Assembly: GCA_023846275.1 (NCBI GenBank)
Contig: CM043877.1
Location: forward strand, 18,148,607-18,212,606
Direction of reading: 5' to 3'
Length of the DNA stretch: 64,000 nucleotides
Source: Vanilla planifolia
Taxonomy: Eukaryota; Streptophyta; Magnoliopsida; Asparagales; Orchidaceae
Shown: one piece after another, positions 38,401-48,612 of the stretch
Numbering within the stretch: the first letter of the stretch is position 1
Layout: each line of letters opens with the position of its first letter
The notes under the pieces: model-generated
Seen by the model: only the letters and a program-made list of their open reading frames with translations
Told to the model about the DNA's origin: nothing
The model's database searches: none
Made by a program: the position numbers and the translations under genes

Positions 38401-40720
38401 CCTTTGTAATAACTTCTTTTGCGTTCAACATAGAAATAAGCAATACAATAACAACTCATTATTACATAAATTTAATAGTTTCAATGTTCATTACATTAGT
38501 CATACAAAAGTAATAACAAACAAATTGCTTGCAAAGTTTTTATCACATCTTAGTACTAACTTGATGTCTTATGATATACATCCATATTATTTGAAATGTT
38601 AACAAAAAATTGGATAAACAATCATAGTAACCTCAACAAGTGGAAACTAGCTCATCCATATCATATAAAATATTACAAATTTGGGGCATATTTCATCCCA
38701 AGACTTTAACACGTCAAATCAAAATAACAAGTTATATATATGCAAGGTAATAATAAGGAAACATATTGTATGCCACAACATGCAACTCTTTCACCATTTA
38801 GAAAAGCCTTAATCAATTATAACTCTATACTTTTCATATGACATCATAATTCTTGTTATTCCATTTGATATTTATATGACCTTTTGATTATATTATGTTC
38901 TAGTTTACTTTATTTTCAGTTTCTTAGGATAAACCATCATATGTTTCTCTTAATTAGTATACCCTTATATGATCCATACTCATCTTGATTCTCTTTGTAG
39001 TCATAATTTGTCATATGTCAAATATCACTTAGGTTCATGTCATTATTCTATGAGGTTTTCTATTTTATGGGTTATTATTTATAATAATGAAAACTATGGT
39101 CATTTCGTAGTTAACTAAATTTTTCATTCAAACCCTTTGCCTTATCACTTTTTTGTTCGTAATCTTTATTTTATTCATATGAAGTCATTAAATATATGCT
39201 TTAATAATAAATGTTATTCCTTGTATAAATATACATATATATGAAATATTGGTTAATAAATTGAAAACATAATTAATAAATGCTTATTCAAATTAATTTA
39301 TCTAATATTACTCATTCTTTGAGTTACAATCCACTTCAAATGTAAAAGGTAGATTTAAATTTCACTAATCAACAAGCAAATACACATTATAGTCGAGCAA
39401 TATGCCTACCTTGATTACTACAGTGTAATCTCCCTTTTTACATTATTTTTTGTGTTTTTTGTAATTATATATATTTGTGTTTCATTAAGTTTTATCCAAT
39501 TTTTGTATTACAGAAGGGATTGAACTATGCTTAGATTTATTATCACACCTCATTTAATGTTAAGAAGGATGGATCATCGTTGACCTCTTAACTTACCTTA
39601 CCTACCACTTATTAGACCATATGTTTGCCTTGGGTCATCTAACTCTAGTCATCGAATTATTCGATATATATTCGATAGATATTACAGCCTTGGCACAACC
39701 ACTTCAACTATAGTCTATTCCATCTCCAAGTCTTCATTAGGTTATTTATTTTCTACATTGAATCATATGATTGTTATCAAATGATTATTGGACCATCAAT
39801 TGGGTGTTTAATTAAAACCTAATGATAGTTCTTAAGAATTATTAGAGAGTTAGATATCGTCATTAGATTGGTTGGTGCGCTATTGTACAATCTTCTTGCC
39901 ATCCAACCATTGTCCAACAAAGACTTCGTCTATTTTTCATATAAATGTCAAATTGTCTAATCACCTGATTCGATTATTTGATGTTGGTTCAAATCAAGTT
40001 GACAACAAGTCTTATTTCGGCTATATATTGAAGTTGCATCAAAAGTTGGATTGAATTGAGTTAGACTAGTTCTAATAACTAAATTCAAATAAATGAAAAA
40101 AATTTGGAAAAGTGAGCATCGTAAGAAAAAGAAGAGCTAAATATCTCACTAAATATCATGCAAGATTTGACATGGGAAACGTAATCAAAATTACAGAGCC
40201 AAATATGATGCTTGATTTAACTTGTCTAAATTGTCGAGCAATGCCTTTCTTTGTTTGCAAAATCAAGTCGCTGATATGTAGTGAGCGGCAATAACACTTC
40301 AAAGAGAAAATTGATGATATTAATTTTCTTAAATCCACATTTTCAAACTTTTTAATCCTGCTATTTTTAAATATAAAAAATCTAAATAAATTAAGATAAA
40401 TATAAATTTTATTGTAAGTTTTTGATACTTCAAAATAATCTTAATTTTTATAGAACTTGTGGGACTCAAAATGAAAAAAAAAAGGGTTTTGTTTTTGAAT
40501 TTAATAGAGATTATCGTTTAGATTATAGATTTTTATATTCTTTTTGACTTTTAGCAATGATAGGAACCAATTAGAGTATGAGGTTGGTCATGTTGGTGAT
40601 ATTGCCCTTCTAGTGCTTTAATTTGGTCAAGCTTCACAAGAACAAAGCTGGATTAGAAACACGGTTGATTTCGTCAGTTCATTTTGTGGTGAGAATATCT
40701 CAGCTTTATTTAACAAACGA
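38401..40720. repeat. Upstream flank of DUF538 copy 4 (segment A2)
   Basis: Counterpart of 7746-9660. It is continuous with the gypsy RT relic to its left, unlike A1. It also has about 200 bp (about 40440-40690) not seen in A1. The short open frames at 39872-40054 and 40112-40294 lie in this duplicated non-coding flank. Confidence 0.65.
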
Positions 40721-40744
40721 CGGCGACGAGTCTAACACGTCAAA

Positions 40745-40894
40745 TGACGTGTTCTACGTTTACTTCGACTTAGCCATTGCAACGAACGAGTCTATCTTCT
40801 GAAACATAACAATTTGCGCCATTAATTTAGGCCGCCGCGAACGACCATTAACCCTTTTTTCCACTCCACCCTCCACTTTCCAACTCCTATAAAT
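40745..40894 (+). promoter_or_regulatory. Proximal promoter of DUF538 copy 4
   Basis: TGACGT (40745-40750), the core of bZIP/as-1-like sites, takes the place held by the TTGACC W-box in the B copies. It is followed by a GACTTAGCCATTGCAACGAA block, GCCGCC (40831-40836) and TATAAAT (40888-40894), 93 bases before the ATG. The block from about 40734 to 40845 is deleted in copy 1. Confidence 0.45.
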
Positions 40895-40986
40895 CCTCAC
40901 CTAAAGAATCTTTCTTTCCATCGCTCCTTCTACGCTTTATTTATTCTATTTGGTCGAATTACATACAACTTCGCTCTGTTAAAGCA

Positions 40987-41415
40987 ATGGCATCGCAATG
41001 CATCGAGAGCTACCGCAATGGCGCAGAGATCGTTCGAGGAGATGAGCTCTGTAAGAAGAAGTCAATACAATTGCTCCAAGAGCTGTGTCTTCCCAAGGGG
41101 CTCTTCCCCATGGAAGACATGGAGGAGTTCGGCTACAACCGTGAGGCCGGCTTCGTGTGGCTAATCCAGAAGAAGAAGAAGGACCACGTCTTCAAGCAGA
41201 TCAAGAGAGCCGTCTCCTATGCTCCCGAGGTGACTGCCTTCGTGGAGCGGTATAAGCTGAAGAAGATGACTGGAGTGAAGACGAAGGAGTTGCTGCTTTG
41301 GCTCTCGGTCGTCGAAGTTTATTTGGACAAACCTACTTCCGAGAAGCTTACCTTCAAGACGGGAACTGGGCTCTCCGATAGCTTCCCTGCTTCGGCTTTT
41401 GAGCTGAACGAATGA
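40987..41415 (+). CDS. DUF538 family protein, copy 4 (type A)
   Basis: 142-residue single-exon protein with the same family layout as copies 2 and 3: MASQ start, GDELC, LPKGLFPMEDMEEFGYNREAG, FVWLIQKKKKDHVFK, VSYAPEVTAFVERYKLKKM, KELLLWLSVVEVY, and LTFKTGTGLSDSFPASAFE. It carries three more residues (LNE) before the stop, because the TGA that ends the B copies right after FE is not in frame here. This C-terminus and Met for Leu in the FPMED block are shared with pseudogene copy 1, which groups the two as type A. There is no signal peptide or membrane segment. It is the only intact type A copy in the window. Its 3' flank is cut short by the retroelement array about 200 bp downstream. Confidence 0.92.
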   Translation: MASQCIESYRNGAEIVRGDELCKKKSIQLLQELCLPKGLFPMEDMEEFGYNREAGFVWLIQKKKKDHVFKQIKRAVSYAPEVTAFVERYKLKKMTGVKTKELLLWLSVVEVYLDKPTSEKLTFKTGTGLSDSFPASAFELNE

Positions 41416-41617
41416 AGATTTCAAACTTAAGATTTGAGTATGGATATGTTCCTTCAGTGATTTGTGTTCGGTTTTTAAGTGTTTTAAAATTGGTGCGCAT
41501 CTGCTTTTAGAATATTTGAAATGATAATAATTTATTCGGATCAACTATTGATTCTTTCTTTCTTTTATTTAAAATGATTATAATTTAAAAAATCTCAAAA
41601 AATAAATTTATATAAAT
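41416..41617. other. 3' flank of copy 4 up to the array edge
   Basis: Similar to copy 1's 3' flank until about 41560 (GAAGATTT, GAGTATGGATA, ATGATAATAAT blocks), then a short AT-rich stretch. The repeat array begins at about 41618, where similarity to units 2-5 starts. Confidence 0.6.
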
Positions 41618-41922
41618 TTTAATTTTATTTGAAACATTTTAATTTTTCTAAAATTTGTATAATAAAAATTCGATAATAATTAAAAATTTACACAAACGAT
41701 TTTTTAATGAATTAGCTTAAAACTAAGCATATGTCCACTCTTGATAAAAACAAGACAAAAATAAATGTTCAATATAAGTCTTTTTCCAAGAAACGAATAG
41801 ACATTCCCTCAGTACAATGAAACAAATAGAAAAAGCTACTACAATTCTACAACGAAATAAATTTGCAATAGAAGATAAGTTTTGGCAACATAAAATACAA
41901 ATTAATTCAAAAAAAAAATCCA

Positions 41923-42960
41923 TGTTTGATTAAACAGGAGAGATCTGGCCTGTATGATTTGAAGAGGAGAGATCTAGGCTATCAGACAAAGGATAAATTA
42001 TGTCAAATGGCAAAATTAAAGATAGCCATTTGATCAAGTTGAACGAGATCATGACCAATGGATGGATCAATTGACTACAGCGAATGAAGAAATAACTGTC
42101 GGATCAAATCATAAAATGGATGGTTGGAACTTTTAAGATCACAGCTTTAAAAGAGGAGGTGATCTCCTACACGCAATTGCATAATTGTGCGATAAGCATT
42201 GCTGATTTGGATGCATAAAAGAGGAGTATTTTGAGTTTATAAGCATTCACGTGAAAGTGTTATGCAGAACAAAAATAGGGCTTGCTCCCTCTTCTGCACT
42301 AGAGAATTCATCCCCGATGTGTACTCATAATATACATCTTTACTGGTCGATCCAAATGTATAATTTTGAGTGCTACCCAACTCGATCCAAAGCCTAACCT
42401 CAATTCCGTTCAAGATTAACTATCAGCCTGAAAGGGCATGACCCAATTTTCTTGAACCAAGGCTTGCGAGTGCTTGTCTAGTCGAGCATACCTCGTGCGA
42501 GAGTTTGTAAGTTGGGATGTGGTGGAAAATTTTTTATTTGATTATTAAAGATTTAATAAAATTAATTTTTTAATTTAATCAAGGTTTAGTAAATAAACTA
42601 ACATAAGATTTTAACAAGGATAGAATTTAACAAAAAAAAAAAGATTATGGATTCAAAAATAGAATCCTATTTTGTGGCTAAATCAAAGTGATGATTGAGC
42701 ATGATTTGAGATTGTTATAAAATGAGAGTACCTTTAAAATGAACAAGTTAACATTCTAAAAACTTAACAAAGCTTGTTGCAGATGTCTTCAATCCATAAA
42801 CTTGCTGCACACTCTATAATGCTTTGAAGACCATTAATTTATCATCTTTTAAGGTGCATGACTTAATCATTAGAAATTATAGTTGATTTATACTAAACAA
42901 GTGTATTAAAATAATATACTAAATATTTAAGACTTGACTCATCAAAGACAAGGGTGACCA
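41923..42960 (-). repeat. LTR of array unit 1 (proposed limits)
   Basis: On the minus strand it starts TGGTCACC, just after the polypurine tract, and ends ATCAAACA, so it has TG...CA ends. Its length of about 1.04 kb is normal for SIRE/Maximus LTRs. The right limit is well placed by the polypurine tract. The left limit is the best TG candidate, not proven. A TATAAAC on the minus strand at 42235-42241 could be the LTR's TATA box. The middle part (about 42280-42520) is noticeably richer in G+C than its surroundings. Confidence 0.5.
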
Positions 42961-42965
42961 AATAA

Positions 42966-42977
42966 TCTCCCTCTTTT
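42966..42977 (-). other. Polypurine tract of array unit 1
   Basis: Minus-strand AAAAGAGGGAGA, directly preceded by TTGTCATCATC. This arrangement just before the 3' LTR is characteristic of plant copia elements of the SIRE group, where it primes plus-strand DNA synthesis. The same motif occurs in units 2 (about 48394), 3 (about 53821) and 4 (about 59249). Confidence 0.7.
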
Positions 42978-43184
42978 GATGATGACAAGACATAAATATT
43001 CAGATAAAATATAACAAGTAAAAAATATTTATGAAATGATAAAAGATATTAAAAATAAAATATATACGCTCCCTCTTCAAGCTCCTCCTTCATGCTCCCC
43101 TTTATTATATGCTTCATCTCACTTATCTAAAAAATAACTATTCTCCCTTTTCAAAACCATCAAAAGGAAATTATAATTTATATA

Positions 43185-46075
43185 ACTTCTATTATACCTA
43201 ATTGTTGTCATATGATTTGAAATTATTTGGTTAGAAGAGACTTAGTAAATATGTGAACAAGTTCTTGTTTGGTAGGACAATATTCAAATTTTACTATGCC
43301 TTTAGCAACTTGATCTTTAATGAAATGGTATCTTACATCAATGTGCTTTGTCTTAGAATCATAATCCTAATTCTTTACAAAGGCCAAGGCACTAGTATTA
43401 TCAATTCGAATGAGAATATGTGAGATATCTAAACCATAATCATAAAGTTGTTGTCTTAACCATAATACTTGGGCAACACAAATTTCGGCCACTACATACC
43501 TAGCTTCCATGGTCGATAGGGCTATGCAATATTGCTTCTAGCTTGATCATGAAATGAGACAATTTCCTAGCAATTGACATGTACTAAAGCTACTTTTCCT
43601 TTCTATCTCAGAACTTATAAAGTCTGAATCTATATAACATATAAGATTATATGAAAGAGTACTCTTATGGTATCATAAACCTAAGTTTATTGTACCTTTT
43701 AAATATTAAAAGATTAATTTAACCAATTTTAAATGGCTTTCCTTGGGATTTAATTGGACTCTTATACATAAGCCAACACTAAGTAATATGTTTGGTCTAC
43801 TTGTAGTGAGATAGTAATGATCCAATAAGACTTCTATAAAGTTTTTTATCAATGAGTTTATCAATGGTCTACTTTTTATGTTTCATATTTTTCATAACCA
43901 AATTTATTGAATAACTCTTCTAAGTACTTAGTTTGAGAAATAAGAACCCCATCTTTTAATTGCTTAATTTGTATTCTTAAGAAAAAGTTCATCTTACTCA
44001 TCATACTTCTCTCGAACTCTCTTGTCATTATTAAGTCACTAAAATTTTTACACATCTTTTCATTTGTGCTTCCAAAAATTATGTCATCAACTTAAACTTG
44101 TATAATCAACAAATGTTCATTTTGAAGATTTTCAAAATAATGTAGTATATGCTTTTCTTTTTCTAAAACCACTTTAACCGAGATAATTTCTTAATCCGTG
44201 ATACTATGTATAAAGAGCTTGCTTAAAGCTGTAAAGTGCATTCTTAAGCATATACATGTAATCACCATATGCATGGGTATCAAAACTGAGGGGTTGTTCT
44301 AAATACACATCTTCTTTTGTTATTCCAAGTAAAATATATTTTTTACATCCATTTGAAATAATTCAAAATTTCTATGATAAGAATATGGTAAAAAAATGTC
44401 TAATGGTCTCTAATCTTGCAACTGGTGCAAACGACTCCTCAAAATCTATACCTTTAACTTGGTTATAACCTATAGCAACAAGTTTAGCTTTGTTTCTAAT
44501 AATCAAGTCATTTTCATCTAATTTATTTTTTAATACTCATTTGGTTCCAATTACTTGTTGATCACTAGGCCTAGAAACTAATTCCCATACTTCGTTTCTC
44601 TTATAGATGCTCTAGTCTTAATTCCTTGATTAACATCTTCTATTATTAATTTCTTTCGATGTGAATCTTGATATCTCTAATCTTTAAGTAATTGATGATT
44701 AATCTCTTCTCCTCCTTTTTTACTTTCATTTTTGTCTTCATCCTCTTTCAAATCTATGTTTTCTAAAGATTTTATCTCTTCATCTAAATTTTTATTGTTT
44801 ATGTCTTGAATATGGTCATCAAACATTATTTGCATTGATTCCTCTACTTTTTGAGTATTTATGTTGTAAACTCTATATGCTTTTCTAAGAAAAGAATATC
44901 CTAAAAAACTTCTTACACTTGCTTTTTCATCAAACTTATTTAAGTTGGCTCTTTCATTATTAAGAATGGTACATTTATACTTAAAAATATGAAAGTAACT
45001 AACATTTGGTCTCTTATTTTTAAATAATTCAAAAGGAGTTTTCTTAAGTATTGGCCTTAAATTAATTCTATTTATTATATTATGAGCTGTATTAATTACC
45101 ACAGTTTAAAAGTTCTTTGGTAAATTGTATTCAGCCAACATTATTCTACCCATCTCTACCAATGTTCGATTCTTTCTTTCTAATATCTTATTTTATTGAG
45201 GTTTATAAAGGCATGTAAATTGATGTCTTATTCTCTTGCTCTTACAATAATAATAAAGTTTTTATTCTTAAATTCACTACAATTATCACTTTGAATAAAA
45301 TTTAATTTAAGATTAGTTTGTCTTTCTATCTTTTTTACCAAATTAATAAAATTTTCAAATATCTAACTTTTACTCTTAAGCAATACAACCTCAGTATATC
45401 TTAAAAAATCATCAACGATTATAAATTCGTATTTCTTTCTACCTAAACTCAAAGGTTGCATTGGTCCAAAAAGGTCTAAATAAACTATTTATAAAGATGA
45501 ACCGAGTTAAGTCATTTTTTGGTTTAAAAGAAGATTTAACTTTCTTTTTTTACAAGATTTAACTTGCTTTCAAACTAGTTTTTCTGTTCAGAAAGACCAC
45601 TAACTACATCTAACTTACTTACCTTCTTTAAAGGATAATAACTTACATGATCTAATGTTCTATGCTATAAATTATTCTCAATTGAATGTGTAACAACGTA
45701 TTCAATTTCACTAACTTCAAGTTGATCAAACTTAATCACATAAGTATCACCTTTTCTTCTTCAAATGATTTATAGTTGATCATTTTTTACTATTTTGCAA
45801 TATTTAATATTAAAAGTAACAAAGTGACTATTATGGCATAATTAACTAATACAAATAAAAATAAATTCTAATCCATCAATGACAAAAATATTTGAAAGTG
45901 TAAAATAAGACATACCTATATTATCAATTTTAATTATCTTCTTATTAGAGTTGTCTCCTAATATTCCCCATCTATTTGATCCATGTTCCATTGATAGAAA
46001 CTTTGATCAGTCTTTGATCATATGTATTGAGCATCCATTATCTAATTCTTAAGAGCCAGATTTTTGTTTTTTCTT
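43185..46075 (-). pseudogene. Copia pol relic, unit 1 (protease, integrase, RT, RNase H)
   Basis: Minus-strand domains in order. Protease at about 46010-46065 (ELDNGCSIHM, where the family has Asp-Ser-Gly-Cys). GAG-pre-integrase at about 45600-45690 (HRTLDHVSYYPLKK). Integrase with HLDLFGP-like, IQSDNCSEF and LERKNRTL motifs down to about 45160. A 141-codon open stretch at 44677-45102, holding the integrase tail (KKTPFELFKNKRPNVSYFH, FLGYS..KAYRVYN). RT at about 43880-44450, with VDDIIFGSTNEK at about 44060-44100 preceded by a stop where Tyr should be. RNase H at about 43200-43540 (ALSTMEARY; TKHIDVRYHF). Motifs and order place it in the SIRE/Maximus lineage. At least a dozen stops and shifts make it non-functional. 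Confidence 0.85.
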
Positions 46076-46369
46076 TATGTATTGCTGCATAAATTATAAA
46101 ATTTTAACTTAGTAATCATAAAATATAACTTTTTTTTGCTTAATTAAAATTTTCTTATACATAAAATTTTTAGGTATATTATTTCTAACTTAAGAATATT
46201 TCCAATACATCATATCTCCACACCACTATATTGGAGACATCTTATATTAATGTTTTTATTTTCTAAGCTCAGGAACCCAAGCAAGCTTGGGTTGAGCATT
46301 AATGTTTACTAAATGAGCATTCATAATAATATTTTTTCTAAATTTTTAATCTTTGATAGTATGTCCTTT

Positions 46370-47046
46370 TCAACAACAATAAAAGCTTGCAATGTTAAAA
46401 ATGATTTGCATGTATTCAAAAGAAGACATATTCTTTTGGTTGAAAAAATGAACACCATGTAAGGTAATAGAAAATTTTGAAATTTTAAGAAAGTGAACTT
46501 TTGTGTTTAAACTAGTAATTTTCTCTTTCAATGAAGTATTTTTGATAATCATGAAAATTTTCTCTTTACAAATTTGAAACATATCTATTTTCTTTTTCTC
46601 ATCTTCTTTCGTGAAAAAATCTAGAAGATCAATCTTTTCTTTATAAACCATTTTAATTTTTTTGTGTACTCATTAAAAAAGTTACAACACTAATAACTTT
46701 TATGTAATTATTTTTAAGGACATCACGAGACCAATTGCTTAAATCATCATTTGTCATGAAGCATAACATTCCTTCCTCCTTGCTATTTTAAGTTGTAGAG
46801 TGAGAATCTTCTAAAGCACTCCAAGCAGTTTGAAAGGCTTTCTTCTTCTTCATTCTCTTTTTTTCTCATCTTTTCTTTTAGTTTCTTTGTGTTGTGGACC
46901 ATTTAGTCTAATACGACCGATTCTACTGCAACAATAAAATCTTGATATCTTCATCTTCTCCAATCTTTTCCTTTTAAATTCTTTTTTGAAAAACCCTTTG
47001 TCAAATGTTTTTTTGCTAAAACTCTAACATTAAAATTTACCACTTC
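46370..47046 (-). pseudogene. Gag C-terminal and coiled-coil relic, unit 1
   Basis: From the right on the minus strand: a basic stretch (KKEFKRKR), then a damaged zinc knuckle at about 46898-46950 (FYCCSRIGRIRLNG, with the His and last Cys replaced by Arg and Gly), then a KKKKAFQTAWSAL segment typical of SIRE gag ends. A Lys/Glu-rich, probably coiled-coil segment follows (open for 93 codons, 46370-46651), leading to a second knuckle-like FYCC..KGHTIKD. The N-terminal gag, which should lie further right, is absent: similarity passes straight into the next unit's flank. Confidence 0.65.
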
Positions 47047-47350
47047 TTTAATTTTATTTGAAAAATTTTTAATTTTTCTAAAGTTTGTATAATAAAAATT
47101 CAGTAATAATTAAAAATTTACACAAACGATTTTTAATGATTTAGCTTAAAACTAAGCATATGTCCACTCTTGGTAAAAACAAGACAAAAATAAATGTTCA
47201 ATATAAGTCTTTGCCAAGAAACGAATAGACATGCCCTCAATACAATGAAACAAATAGAAAAAGCAACTGCAATTCTACAACGAAATAAATTTGCAATAGA
47301 AGATAAGTTTTGGCAACATAAAATACAAATTAATTCAAAAAAAAAATCCA

Positions 47351-48388
47351 TGTTTGATTAAACAGGAGAGATCTGGCCTGTATGATTTGAAGAGGAGAGA
47401 TCTAGGCTATCAGACAAAGGATAAATTATGTCAAATGGCAAAATTAAAGATAGCCATTTGATCAAGTTGAACGAGATCATGACCAATGGATGGATCAATT
47501 GACTACAGCGAATGAAGAAATAACTGTCGGATCAAATCATAAAATGGATGGTTGGAACTTTTAAGATCACAGCTTTAAAAGAGGAGGTGATCTCCTACAC
47601 GCAATTGCATAATTGTGCGATAAGCATTGCTGATTTGGATGCATAAAAGAGGAGTATTTTGAGTTTATAAGCATTCACGTGAAAGTGTTATGCAGAACAA
47701 AAATAGGGCTTGCTCCCCCTTCTGCACTAGAGAATTCATCCCCGATGTGTACTCATAATATACATCTTTACTGGTCGATCCAAATGTATAATTTTGAGTG
47801 CTACCCAACTCGATCCAAAGCCTAACCTCAATTCCGTTCAAGATTAACTATCAGCCTGAAAGGGCATGACCCAATTTTCTTGAACCAAGGCTTGCGAGTG
47901 CTTGTCTAGTCGAGCATACCTCGTGCGAGAGTTTGTAAGTTGGGATGTGGTGGAAAATTTTTTATTTGATTATTAAAGATTTAATAAAATTAATTTTTTA
48001 ATTTAATCAAGGTTTAGTAAATAAACTAACATAAGATTTTAACAAGGATAGAATTTAACAAAAAAAAAAAGATTATGGATTCAAAAATAGAATCCTATTT
48101 TGTGGCTAAATCAAAGTGATGATTGAGCATGATTTGAGATTGTTATAAAATGAGAGTACCTTTAAAATGAACAAGTTAACATTCTAAAAACTTAACAAAG
48201 CTTGTTGCAGATGTCTTCAATCCATAAACTTGCTGCACACTCTATAATGCTTTGAAGACCATTAATTTATCATCTTTTAAGGTGCATGACTTAATCATTA
48301 GAAATTATAGTTGATTTATACTAAACAAGTGTATTAAAATAATATACTAAATATTTAAGACTTGACTCATCAAAGACAAGGGTGACCA
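47351..48388 (-). repeat. LTR of array unit 2 (proposed limits)
   Basis: Same TG...CA limits as in unit 1 and the same length. Differs from the unit 1 LTR by one noticed substitution (a C instead of T in the CTCCC tract near 47718). Confidence 0.5.
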
Positions 48389-48612
48389 AATAATCTCCCT
48401 CTTTTGATGATGACAAGACATAAATATTCAGATAAAATATAACAAGTAAAAAATATTTATGAAATGATAAAAGATATTAAAAATAAAATATATACGCTCC
48501 CTCTTCAAGCTCCTCCTTCATGCTCCCCTTTATTATATGCTTCATCTCACTTATCTAAAAAATAACTATTCTCCCTTTTCAAAACCATCAAAAGGAAATT
48601 ATAATTTATATA

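Larger units (their letters stand above)
41618..47046 (-). mobile_element. Array unit 1: tandem 5.43-kb SIRE-like Ty1/copia unit
   Basis: First of at least five head-to-tail units. Left to right on the plus strand it holds about 305 bp of apparent flanking DNA, an LTR (about 41923-42960), a polypurine tract on the minus strand, decayed pol, a zinc-knuckle/coiled-coil region and the C-terminal part of gag. Similarity to unit 2 starts abruptly at TTTAATTTTATTT (41618 here, 47047 there). The first 230 bp differ from unit 2 at roughly a dozen positions. Apart from one more difference near 42290, the rest looks identical by eye. No primer-binding site or N-terminal gag is visible. The unit is non-autonomous and dead. 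Confidence 0.85.

Noticed and set aside
42154..42191. Short inverted repeats in the LTR (AGGAG...CTCCT; CGCAATTG...AATTGTGCG)
   Set aside because: Imperfect and short; likely chance or ordinary LTR structure. Not enough to call a regulatory hairpin.
47133..47351. 72-codon minus-strand open frame repeated in each array unit (also 52561, 57988, 63416; shorter form at 41723)
   Set aside because: Lies in the flank-derived part next to the LTR. It shows no family resemblance and is altered in unit 1; its repetition comes from the array alone.
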